Source: Streptomyces malaysiensis subsp. samsunensis
GTDB lineage: Bacteria > Actinomycetota > Actinomycetes > Streptomycetales > Streptomycetaceae
NCBI RefSeq assembly: GCF_024519315.1
Contig: NZ_JANIIC010000027.1
Coordinates: forward strand, 60,616-124,615
DNA: 64,000 nucleotides
Direction: 5' to 3'
Of the stretch, positions 7,542 to 13,942 are shown piece after piece. A program made the position numbers and the translations under genes. The notes below the pieces were generated by a model that saw only the letters and a list, made by a program, of their open reading frames with translations, did no database searches and was not told where the DNA came from. The first letter of the stretch is position 1. Every line of letters begins with the position of its first letter.

Positions 7542-7831
7542 CGGGACTCACCCCACTCGGCGTGCACGGCATCGAAGCGTGTGCCCGAGCAGTGCTTGCA
7601 GCGGGCCAGCCTCCGCTTCGCATCGCTCTCGCCCTGGTACTCCGCCTCGAACGCGTGGGTTTCCAGTTCGGCGACGCGCTTCTTCAGTTCGTCCCGCTCA
7701 GCCCGGACCCGGTCCAGCTCGGCGAGTACGTCATCGAGGGCAGCGTCCGCCGACGCGAGCGAGCGGACCGTGTACCGCTCCGAGCGGATCTCGGCCTCGC
7801 GCTCCGGCGACAGCGGGGCGGTGGGGTTCAT
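7538..7831 (-). CDS. Coiled-coil protein with C-terminal CxxC
   Basis: A 97-residue protein. Residues about 30-65 form a coiled coil (ALDDVLAELDRVRAERDELK), followed by a possible half zinc site CKHCSGTRFD near the C-terminus. ATG 7831 lies in an ATGA overlap. It is probably a dimeric accessory factor of the early operon. Confidence 0.65.
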   Translation of the reverse strand: MNPTAPLSPEREAEIRSERYTVRSLASADAALDDVLAELDRVRAERDELKKRVAELETHAFEAEYQGESDAKRRLARCKHCSGTRFDAVHAEWGESR

Positions 7832-8238
7832 CGCGCACCGCCGATCAGGGTGCGGGCCAGGCGGGCAATGTCCGCGTCCAGCTCCGGGGACGCCTCGTTG
7901 CCCAGCACCAGCGCCATCTCACGCTCATCCAGAGCGGCAGCCAGTGCGGTGCGGGTCTTCTGCTCCCGCTCGAAGCGGGCCAGCTCCTCGCGGTCGTTCT
8001 CGCGCGCCGACCAGTACGTGTACAGCAGCTCGTCCCATGCGTCGCCGCGCTCAGCTTCCGGCAGCGACTCGTAGGCGAGACGGCCAATGTCCTCCGGGGT
8101 GAAACCCTCCGGACGGTCCGCCCGCAGCGTGTCCTCGGCCGCGTCGAACATCGCGGCCAGGGGGGAGACGCGGCGGAGACCGGTGGTCAGCTCCTCGAAG
8201 ATCGTGTTGGGTTCAGGGTTCTGGAAGAATGTGGACAC
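7828..8238 (-). CDS. Hypothetical phage protein, 136 aa
   Basis: GTG at 8238; this begins the unbroken chain of overlapping genes, about 90 bp downstream of the excisionase-like gene. It is helical and acidic, with a coiled-coil-like segment (SARENDREELARFEREQK) in the middle. No family was recognised. Confidence 0.65.
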   Translation of the reverse strand: MSTFFQNPEPNTIFEELTTGLRRVSPLAAMFDAAEDTLRADRPEGFTPEDIGRLAYESLPEAERGDAWDELLYTYWSARENDREELARFEREQKTRTALAAALDEREMALVLGNEASPELDADIARLARTLIGGAR

Positions 8239-8326
8239 GGTCCACGCTCCTGTTCTTCAGGGTTCTGGGTGGTGTGGATCCGAGGCCGGCGTCGGGTCTA
8301 GGCCCCCGGCGTCGGCCGCATACCGC

Positions 8327-8593
8327 TCAGGCGGCGGTTGCGAGACGCGACTCGACTGGGGCGTTCACCGGGTCCAGAGCCGGGTTGCTGTGCGGGTCGG
8401 ACGCCTCCTGCTCGGTGAGCCACGCATCCAAGACCGCGATGCGGTAGGCCACCTTTCCGCCAGCCTTGAAGCTGGCCGGCCCCTTCTTCTTGAGGCGCCA
8501 CTTACGCAGGGTGGTGATGTCGTAACCGAGGTAATCGGCGGCGTCAGCGAGCCAGAGGCACCCGGGTGGGGCCTTCTTCGGCATGGTGGTCAC
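8327..8593 (-). CDS. Excisionase-like MerR/AlpA-type helix-turn-helix protein
   Basis: About 88 residues. LWLADAADYLGYDITTLRKW is a MerR-type helix-turn-helix of the kind used by recombination directionality factors and AlpA proteins. It is followed by the basic wing KKKGPASFKAGGKVAYRI and the helix VLDAWLTEQE. GTG 8593 is preferred because a GAAGG ribosome site lies about 7 nt upstream; ATG 8584 is the alternative. With an integrase in the same element, excisionase is the likeliest role, though a transcriptional regulator is possible. Confidence 0.75.
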   Translation of the reverse strand: MTTMPKKAPPGCLWLADAADYLGYDITTLRKWRLKKKGPASFKAGGKVAYRIAVLDAWLTEQEASDPHSNPALDPVNAPVESRLATAA

Positions 8594-8606
8594 AGGGGTC
8601 CCTTCT

Positions 8607-8888
8607 TTAGATGGGGGGTTGCCGTTCCATAGACGGTTCGGTCGAATCTGGAGACGCTGGAGGCGCGAAAAGCACCAGTACCGCGACCCCGAGGGCCCCC
8701 GCGATGGCGTGGGCGACGCTCGAGTCACAGTCATCTCGTTCGCCAGTCAGCAGGTGACCGACCGGCGAATGGTGGCTCAGGCCTATGGCGTCAGCTAGAG
8801 AGCGGACGGTGTACGGAGTGCCCCTGCCGGGGTGCTGCATGACCTTTCGCAGCATCTCGGTGTCGCGGAGCGTGTATCGCACTCTCAA
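8607..8888 (-). CDS. Small XRE-family (Cro-like) regulator
   Basis: A 93-residue protein with VRSLADAIGLSHHSPVGHLL followed by a helix ending AIAGALGVAVLVLF, the layout of an XRE helix-turn-helix. It is divergent from the larger regulator at 9105 and heads the leftward operon, so a Cro-type role is plausible. The start is uncertain: TTG 8888 has GGAG 5 nt upstream, and GTG 8882 is an alternative. A 16-bp palindrome covers the ribosome-binding region. Confidence 0.7.
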   Translation of the reverse strand: MRVRYTLRDTEMLRKVMQHPGRGTPYTVRSLADAIGLSHHSPVGHLLTGERDDCDSSVAHAIAGALGVAVLVLFAPPASPDSTEPSMERQPPI

Positions 8889-8901
8889 TGGATCTCCATT
8901 G
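8886..8901. promoter_or_regulatory. Palindrome CAATGGA-TC-TCCATTG over the start of the Cro-like gene
   Basis: Perfect 7-bp arms around a 2-bp centre. It includes the GGAG ribosome site and the possible TTG start of the gene at 8607-8888. It could be an operator or an mRNA hairpin that hides the ribosome site. Confidence 0.45.
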
Positions 8902-8941
8902 GGACGTTCTGTCTTCGCTTGAGAACAGTGAAGCAGACTGG

Positions 8942-8954
8942 AGACGATTCGTCT
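8942..8954. promoter_or_regulatory. Operator-like dyad 1, AGACGATTCGTCT
   Basis: A perfect dyad (AGACGA, central T, TCGTCT) in the divergent control region. The identical 13-mer recurs at 9018-9030 and a one-mismatch copy at 9597-9609, which makes it a likely binding site for one of the two element regulators. Confidence 0.7.
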
Positions 8955-9017
8955 ATGAATCCGAACGGCTAAATGTGAAGTTTCCGCGAAGTAGCTTGCC
9001 TACTAGTCTTGATCTGT

Positions 9018-9030
9018 AGACGATTCGTCT
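9018..9030. promoter_or_regulatory. Operator-like dyad 2, AGACGATTCGTCT
   Basis: Identical to dyad 1, with centres 76 bp apart (about seven helical turns). It lies 75 bp upstream of the regulator start at 9105, so it could allow self-control and cooperative looping with dyad 1. Confidence 0.7.
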
Positions 9031-9104
9031 GCGACGGGGAATGGTTGTGCGGCCTGGCCTGCGATTTCATTGCACCAGGGCGAACCAAACGAGAGACGAC
9101 CGAT

Positions 9105-9578
9105 ATGGAAGAGACGGAAGGGACACCCCCCATGGAGGCTCCGGCCCCCGACCTTGGCCGCGGCAACACCGGCCACGACCCACTTCCCGAAGCCGCACGC
9201 GACATGGACCGCGACAACCTCAGCCGCCTCATCCGCGACGCCAACTACATGGGCCTCTCCTACCAGGAGATGGCCGACCGTTCCGAAGCCGCCGGCTACC
9301 CAGTCTCCAAGCCGTACTTGCAGAAGCTGGCCACGAACGCTGTCGCAACCGCTCCGAGCCCCGATCGACTGGAGGGGATCGCCGCCGCCCTGAGGAAGCC
9401 CGTGGCCGTTATCCAGCGCGCAGCTGCCATCCAGTACCTCAACTACCAGGCGACCGAGCTCAGCGGCTACGACGACGACGTGCGCGTGATCGTCGCCCAC
9501 CTGGCGGGGATGGATCCCCGCGAAAGGAAGCGGTGGCGAAGGATGCTTGAGGCCGCCGATCGGATCGACGAAGACTAG
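9105..9578 (+). CDS. XRE/CI-type regulator, likely element repressor
   Basis: 157 residues. The N-terminal 35 are acidic and proline-rich. Residues about 45-100 form an XRE-like domain, with LSYQEMADRSEAAGYPVSKP as the helix-turn-helix region and RLEGIAAALRKPVAVIQRAA as the following helix. The C-terminal helical part could mediate dimerisation. It is transcribed away from the early operon and bracketed by the AGACGATTCGTCT dyads, which fits a lysogeny repressor. ATG 9105 was chosen; a second ATG at 9132 has a GGAAGGG sequence upstream and is an alternative. The DNA target is inferred, not shown. Confidence 0.7.
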   Translation: MEETEGTPPMEAPAPDLGRGNTGHDPLPEAARDMDRDNLSRLIRDANYMGLSYQEMADRSEAAGYPVSKPYLQKLATNAVATAPSPDRLEGIAAALRKPVAVIQRAAAIQYLNYQATELSGYDDDVRVIVAHLAGMDPRERKRWRRMLEAADRIDED

Positions 9579-9596
9579 TCCCCGTTTACCGTCTAC

Positions 9597-9609
9597 GACG
9601 AATCGTCTA
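9597..9609. promoter_or_regulatory. Operator-like dyad 3 (one mismatch, opposite orientation)
   Basis: On the minus strand this reads AGACGATTCGTCG, matching the other two dyads at 12 of 13 positions. The match extends two bases into the 5' flank (GT) compared with dyad 2. It sits just after the repressor gene and upstream of the small gene and the integrase, so it may couple integrase expression to the repressor. Confidence 0.6.
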
Positions 9610-9709
9610 CAAACTGTTGTCGCATGCCATGCGCGAGGGGTAAGTTTCCGGATCCGAGCACATCCGTCCCAGGGGACCCCCCACACCCCTGCGCTTCAAG
9701 GGGGTGCAG

Positions 9710-9973
9710 ATGATCGACGTCCGGTACATCTACAGCGACGACTGCACATGGGAGCAGCCGGTCGAGGCCGAGGAACGACGCGGGAGCATCCGCTTCAAAC
9801 TCTGCAGAGGACTCTTCCAACCCCAAGGGGTGGCGGGTCTCAACTCTGCTGTCCACCAGCTCCTGGCTGGGGGACAGTGGTTCCAGCTATGGAGGGGCGA
9901 GATCGTGTCCATGCACTCGCCAGAGTTGAGGGAGTTCGATGCCCGGATACATCGAGGACCGCTGGTTCCGTAG
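9710..9973 (+). CDS. Hypothetical 87-aa protein overlapping the integrase start
   Basis: ATG 9710 has an AAGGGGG ribosome site 5 nt upstream; GTG 9704 is less likely. The protein starts MIDVRYIYSDDCTWEQPVEA and contains VHQLLAGGQWFQLWRGEIVS. Its 3' end overlaps the integrase gene by 35 bp in another frame, so it may couple integrase translation. No family was recognised. Codon use is less biased than in chromosomal neighbours (several A/T third positions). Confidence 0.6.
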   Translation: MIDVRYIYSDDCTWEQPVEAEERRGSIRFKLCRGLFQPQGVAGLNSAVHQLLAGGQWFQLWRGEIVSMHSPELREFDARIHRGPLVP

Positions 9974-11219
9974 AGGCCCCGCCGATCCGGCCACGGGGAA
10001 GCGCACCCGCGAGAAGACCGCCCGGCACGGCCAGGGCAAGCGATACAAGGTCACCGGCATCCCCGGAGTCCGCGCCCGATCTTTCGACCGCAAAGCCGAT
10101 GCGGACGCCTGGAAAGCCAAGGCCGAGCACGAGTCGAAGAGCGGCGAGTTCATCGACTCGCGCCGCGGCCAGATCCTCTTCCGGGCCTACGTGGAAGACG
10201 AGTGGTGGCCGAGCAAGAGCGGCGACCCGGCGACCCTCACCACCATCAAGGGCAGGGTTTGGACCCACCTGCTCCCCCACCTGGGGGCGCTCACGCTCAA
10301 CAGCATCAGAACGCCGCAGCTGCGCGCCCTGTTGAAGCAGCTCGAGTCCACGATCGGGCCCGGCACCATCCACGAGGCGTGGGGCTACCTCTCGTCGATC
10401 CTGCAGTCGGCCGTGGACGACGAGCGCATCACGAAGAACTACTGCAAGACCTCAAAGAGCATCAAACTCCCAACACGCCCTCCGAGGAAGGCCCGTGCGT
10501 GGAGCCGCGAGCGCGTCGCCGCCGTGCGCGAGGGACTGAAGCCCCGCGTTCGCATCATGGTCGACATCGGGGTCAGTGCGGGCCTGCGCCAGTCCGAGGT
10601 GTTCGGGCTCGCCGTCGAGGACATCGACGAAGCCAAGCAGATCATCCATGTGCGGCGGCAGGTGAAGAAGGTAGGCGCGAAGCTGGTCTTCGCTCTGCCC
10701 AAGGGAGGCAAGACCCGCACCGCACCGGCGCCGCCCGAACTGCTGGAGCGCCTGAGGGCCCACCTCGAGGAGTTCCCCGCGAAGAAGGTCACTCTGCCGT
10801 GGAAGGACCCGCGGCCTCCGGAGACAGACCGGGAGGCGAAGGAGCGGGCGCCGCAGACGTTCGAGCTGATCGTCACGGGGGCGCAGGGCGGGGCTCTGCG
10901 GCGCGACTCGTTCAACGACCGCGAGTGGAAGCCCGCGCTGGCCGCTGCGGGGGTGATCCCGCCGCCTGTGCAAGTTCGGCAGGGGAAGGATCAGCGGGCC
11001 GTGTGGAAGTACGTGGAGGCCCGGGAGGAGGGCTTCCATGCGTTGCGGCATACGGCGGCGTCGGTGTGGCTGGACGCGAGGGAGTCGATCGTGTCAGTCT
11101 CGAATTGGCTTGGCCACGAGGATGCGTCGATCACGTTGCGGATCTACGCGCACATGATGCCGGAGGCGGACGGCCGCGGCAGGGACGCCATGGATGCCTG
11201 GCTCAAGGCGAGTTCCTAA
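9939..11219 (+). CDS. int: Tyrosine site-specific integrase
   Basis: 426 residues. An N-terminal basic arm-binding region (1-80) is followed by a core-binding SAM-like domain (about 85-170) and a catalytic domain (about 185-415). The catalytic set is visible: R217 in GLRQSE, K258 in GGKT, H367 and R370 in HALRH, H393 in LGHEDAS and nucleophile Y403 in RIYAHM. A long insert between the beta-hairpin lysine and the HxxR box (about 285-360) is typical of actinobacterial phage integrases. It catalyses integration and excision of the element. ATG 9939 lies inside the preceding small gene. A strong hairpin follows at 11267. Confidence 0.95.
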   Translation: MPGYIEDRWFRRGPADPATGKRTREKTARHGQGKRYKVTGIPGVRARSFDRKADADAWKAKAEHESKSGEFIDSRRGQILFRAYVEDEWWPSKSGDPATLTTIKGRVWTHLLPHLGALTLNSIRTPQLRALLKQLESTIGPGTIHEAWGYLSSILQSAVDDERITKNYCKTSKSIKLPTRPPRKARAWSRERVAAVREGLKPRVRIMVDIGVSAGLRQSEVFGLAVEDIDEAKQIIHVRRQVKKVGAKLVFALPKGGKTRTAPAPPELLERLRAHLEEFPAKKVTLPWKDPRPPETDREAKERAPQTFELIVTGAQGGALRRDSFNDREWKPALAAAGVIPPPVQVRQGKDQRAVWKYVEAREEGFHALRHTAASVWLDARESIVSVSNWLGHEDASITLRIYAHMMPEADGRGRDAMDAWLKASS

Positions 11220-11266
11220 AAGATCTCCCCAGCCGCTCCCCAGAGATATGGATCAAGAAGATTCGG

Positions 11267-11295
11267 GGGCCCCGACCGCCTTACGATCGGGGCCC
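11267..11295 (+). terminator. Integrase terminator hairpin
   Basis: A 9-bp stem GGGCCCCGA / TCGGGGCCC with an 11-nt loop lies 47 bp after the integrase stop. It may also serve the convergent peptidase gene that ends at 11306. Confidence 0.8.
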
Positions 11296-11305
11296 TTGAT
11301 GCGTG

Positions 11306-12742
11306 TCAGCGGACGCCCACGCTAGCCAGTGCAGCCTTCTGATCTGCGGAAAGCTTGGCCGGGAAGTAGAGGTAGCAGACGCCTCCGGTGCCGGAGACCA
11401 CCTTGCCGTTGGCGTCGTACCGCTTGGTGCGCAGCCAGATGTTCTCCCACTGCCGCCGCTTGTAGACGTGGCGGACCGCCTCGTTGCTGGGCGACGCCGG
11501 GTCGTTGGCGATGATGTCGCCGTCCGCCGTGAAGCCGATGACGGTCATCAGATGGCCCGAGGTGCCGTACCCCGCGCCGTCCAGCTCCGTCTTGAGGAAG
11601 GACTGCGAGGTGATCAGCGGAATGCCGGCGCCGATCAGCTTCTCGGCGTCGGTGAGCGAGCCGAGCCGGGTGACCACGCCCTGCATTTCGCGGTACGTGG
11701 CGGCGTAGGCGGCGTTGAACGGCCAGTTGCCGCAGCCCTCGTACTGGTAGTCGAAGGTGGCCCGGGCGGCGTGGCAGACCTGCGGATCGGCGTAGTCCGG
11801 GTTGACCCAGGCCAGGTCCTTCGCGGAGGGCTTGCGACCCCAGTACTCGATGATCATCTGCGAGGAGGTGGGGCTGCACCACGCCTCGCCGCCATTGTCG
11901 TACTCCGGGTACTGGCCCTTGTGGATCTCCTGCGAGTAGCGCGGTACGGCGAGTTCGCGCGCCTTGGGCAGGCTCGGCGTGGAGGCGGGCACCTCGAACC
12001 GGTCGGGGACGTCGGAGCCCATCGCGCCGACCCGCCACACCGTGGGGGTGAGCGTGGTGCCGGGCTTGCGGTGGAGGGTGAGCCGCACCTGGTACTTCGC
12101 CAGCCGCAGTCCGCTCGCCGGGTCGTCGATGGAGAAGGTGTCGGTCCACACCGAGCTCTTGTCGTCGCTCTGGCCGTCGACCGAGGTGCGCCGGATGGAG
12201 GAGGCGCCGTCGTCGGAGGCCCAGCGGCCCATCACGTACCAGGGGGTCGCGGAGCCGTCGGTGTAGCTGCCCTTGAGCTCGATCTGGATCCAGGTGCCGG
12301 CGGGGGTGTGGGCGTTCCAGGAGACGATGGCCTCGGTCGCGGGCACGGAGAGGGTGCGCACCGGGGAGGTCCAGGTGGCGTACTCCCAGGCGGCCTTGGT
12401 GCCGGTGTGCGGATCGGTGTAGTCCACGCTGCCCAGCGGGCGGGAGATCACGATGCCGGGGCGGGCCCCGGCATCGGCGCGGACGCCCTTGGCGGCACCG
12501 GCCAGCCAGTCGGCGTGGCCGCTCCAGCCGTGGTACTCCGCGACACGGCCGGCCTCGGTCTTGGTCTCGGAGCCCGCCGGGGCTCCGGCGGCCCCGGGGG
12601 CCCCCGAGCCGCGTGCCGCGGACGGGGCCGGGCGGGCCGCCCCGGCGGCAGCGGCGGCGGTCGTGGTGACGGCGGCGGCGCCCGCGACGCCGATGGCGGC
12701 GGCGAGCACGGAGCGGCGAGGCGTGGATCCAGATCTGGTCAT
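11306..12742 (-). CDS. Exported C39-like cysteine peptidase
   Basis: 478 residues. The N-terminus has a twin-arginine-like signal (TPRRSVLAAAIGVAGAAAV, residues 7-25) followed by an alanine-rich linker to about 60. A beta-rich middle (about 90-250) resembles the actinobacterial domain that precedes a peptidase C39-like (C39_2) fold. The probable catalytic residues are C289 in GGEAWCSPTS, H397 in SGHLMTVIGF and D414 in NDPAS. It is likely secreted and bound in or beyond the cell wall. ATG 12742 was chosen because the signal peptide begins there; the longer open frame upstream has no signal. Substrate unknown. Confidence 0.85.
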   Translation of the reverse strand: MTRSGSTPRRSVLAAAIGVAGAAAVTTTAAAAAGAARPAPSAARGSGAPGAAGAPAGSETKTEAGRVAEYHGWSGHADWLAGAAKGVRADAGARPGIVISRPLGSVDYTDPHTGTKAAWEYATWTSPVRTLSVPATEAIVSWNAHTPAGTWIQIELKGSYTDGSATPWYVMGRWASDDGASSIRRTSVDGQSDDKSSVWTDTFSIDDPASGLRLAKYQVRLTLHRKPGTTLTPTVWRVGAMGSDVPDRFEVPASTPSLPKARELAVPRYSQEIHKGQYPEYDNGGEAWCSPTSSQMIIEYWGRKPSAKDLAWVNPDYADPQVCHAARATFDYQYEGCGNWPFNAAYAATYREMQGVVTRLGSLTDAEKLIGAGIPLITSQSFLKTELDGAGYGTSGHLMTVIGFTADGDIIANDPASPSNEAVRHVYKRRQWENIWLRTKRYDANGKVVSGTGGVCYLYFPAKLSADQKAALASVGVR

Positions 12743-12913
12743 GCGGGGTTCCCCCAGTCGTCGTCCGGTCCCATGGCGGCGGGTGCGCGACAGTCGCACA
12801 ACTATGGCCGCTGCGAGTGGTCTCAGGCCAGTGATTCCCCCAGCACCCGCCCCCTCAATATTGGTGTGAACCAATGGAGTGAACGAGCCGAAAGGGTCGT
12901 ATGGTGGTCCCCG

Positions 12914-13543
12914 ATGCGGACTTACCCACCGGTTGGCAGCCTGGACGCGCTGGCGCGGCACCTGTGTGCGCTGCCGCCGTCCTGCGGGCCGGTCCGGCTG
13001 GTCGCGGTCGACGGCCACGCCGGCTCCGGGAAGACCACCTTCGCCCGCCACCTCGCCGAGGCGCTCGGCGGCGCGCCCGTGCTGCACACGGACGACTTCG
13101 CCACCCATGAGGAGCTCTTCGACTGGGCGGGCCGGCTGCACTCCGAGGTGCTCACCCCGCTCGCGGAGGGCACGACCGCGCGCTACGCCCCGTACGACTG
13201 GGTGGAGCGCCGCTTCGCCACCGCCCGGCGGCGGCTCGATCCCGCGCCGGTGGTGCTGCTGGAGGGCGTGGGCAGCGGCCGGCGCGCGGTGCGGCCGCGG
13301 CTGGCACGGCTGTTGTGGATGGATCTGCCCGCACGGGACTCCTGGCGGCGCGGGCAGCTGCGGGACGGCCCGGAACTGTCCGCATTCTGGGACGGATGGC
13401 TGCCCGCCGAGCGTGCGCATTTCGCCGCCGACCCCTCCCGTCCGCACGCCGGAACGTTGGTAAGACAGCGAAAGGAGGGGTATGAGGCGCTCCCGGGACC
13501 CGCGGCGACCGACGGAAACACGCCTTGGCCTCACACAGCGTGA
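12914..13543 (+). CDS. Uridine kinase-like P-loop protein
   Basis: 209 residues with a Walker A GHAGSGKT at 34-41 after a VRLVAVD strand, the HTDDFATHEELFDW segment typical of uridine kinase/AAA_18-type small-molecule kinases, and a second strand VVLLEGVGSG. It probably phosphorylates a small molecule; the substrate cannot be read. It is divergent from the peptidase gene across 171 bp. ATG 12914 was chosen because coding similarity begins there; the ribosome site is weak (AAAGGG about 18 nt upstream). Confidence 0.75.
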   Translation: MRTYPPVGSLDALARHLCALPPSCGPVRLVAVDGHAGSGKTTFARHLAEALGGAPVLHTDDFATHEELFDWAGRLHSEVLTPLAEGTTARYAPYDWVERRFATARRRLDPAPVVLLEGVGSGRRAVRPRLARLLWMDLPARDSWRRGQLRDGPELSAFWDGWLPAERAHFAADPSRPHAGTLVRQRKEGYEALPGPAATDGNTPWPHTA

Positions 13544-13605
13544 GCCCATGCCCCCGACCGGACCGTACGCCCGCACCGGACGCATGACGCGTACCCCAAC
13601 TCGGC

Positions 13606-13635
13606 TTGACCTGGGGCCCATACAGGTCTTACGTT
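13606..13635 (+). promoter_or_regulatory. Strong sigma-70-type promoter with internal dyad
   Basis: TTGACC at 13606-13611 and TACGTT at 13630-13635 are separated by 18 bp. The spacer region holds GACCTG...CAGGTC (13608-13613 and 13623-13628). The predicted start is at about 13640-13642. Confidence 0.55.
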
Positions 13636-13639
13636 CTCA

Positions 13640-13696
13640 ATGTGCGACTCGTACGAGTCGTCCCACAACGCGAAGCCCCCGGTTGTTCCCCCGTGA
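13640..13696 (+). CDS. Possible leaderless 18-residue leader peptide
   Basis: ATG 13640 lies 4 nt after the -10 hexamer, so the transcript would start at or near the start codon. The peptide MCDSYESSHNAKPPVVPP ends at TGA 13694-13696 inside the loop of a strong terminator hairpin. A 16-bp palindrome (13645-13660) covers codons 2-7. The unit could equally be a small RNA whose first hairpin is that palindrome. Translation is unproven. Confidence 0.35.
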   Translation: MCDSYESSHNAKPPVVPP

Positions 13697-13707
13697 TCGG
13701 GGGCTTC
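13672..13707 (+). terminator. Strong hairpin, terminator or attenuator
   Basis: 10-bp perfect stem GAAGCCCCCG / CGGGGGCTTC with a 16-nt loop, 30 nt downstream of the predicted transcript start. There is no U-run directly after it, as is common in GC-rich actinobacteria. The ATPase gene begins 236 bp downstream, so read-through control is possible. From 13708 to 13942 I see no gene. Confidence 0.65.
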
Positions 13708-13942
13708 GTCCTGTCTGGCGATGGTTTTTCGCTGCTTTGCGCCGCCACACCATCACCCTGGGTGACGAACGGCGCCGAACCCCGTGCGCCCCCTACACGC
13801 CCCCGCGCACACCCGCCCGGCCTTGTGTGATTGCAACGAACAACAGTGCGGCACCCTCGGCCCATAGGAGTTACGCAGGTACGATGCGAAAGGGGCAGTC
13901 GCCCCTGCGGCATCCACGGGGGCAGGGGTTGTGGGGGACGTG

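Larger units (their letters stand above)
1..11219. mobile_element. Prophage-like integrated element, right-hand part (left end outside window)
   Basis: A tyrosine integrase at 9939-11219, an excisionase-like protein at 8327-8593, two small regulators around a divergent control region, and a RecE/annealing-protein pair mark an integrated element. About 25 very small genes of unknown function packed head to tail on the minus strand are typical of phage early regions. The right end lies between the integrase stop at 11219 and the chromosomal peptidase gene ending at 11306. No tRNA or obvious target gene is visible there and the left end is not in the window, so the attachment core cannot be defined. 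It could be a siphophage prophage or a degenerate one; no structural, portal or terminase genes are seen. Confidence 0.85.

Noticed and set aside
11303..12700. Long plus-strand frame running into the kinase gene
   Set aside because: The first 500 codons are antisense to the peptidase gene and low in complexity; the kinase starts at 12914.
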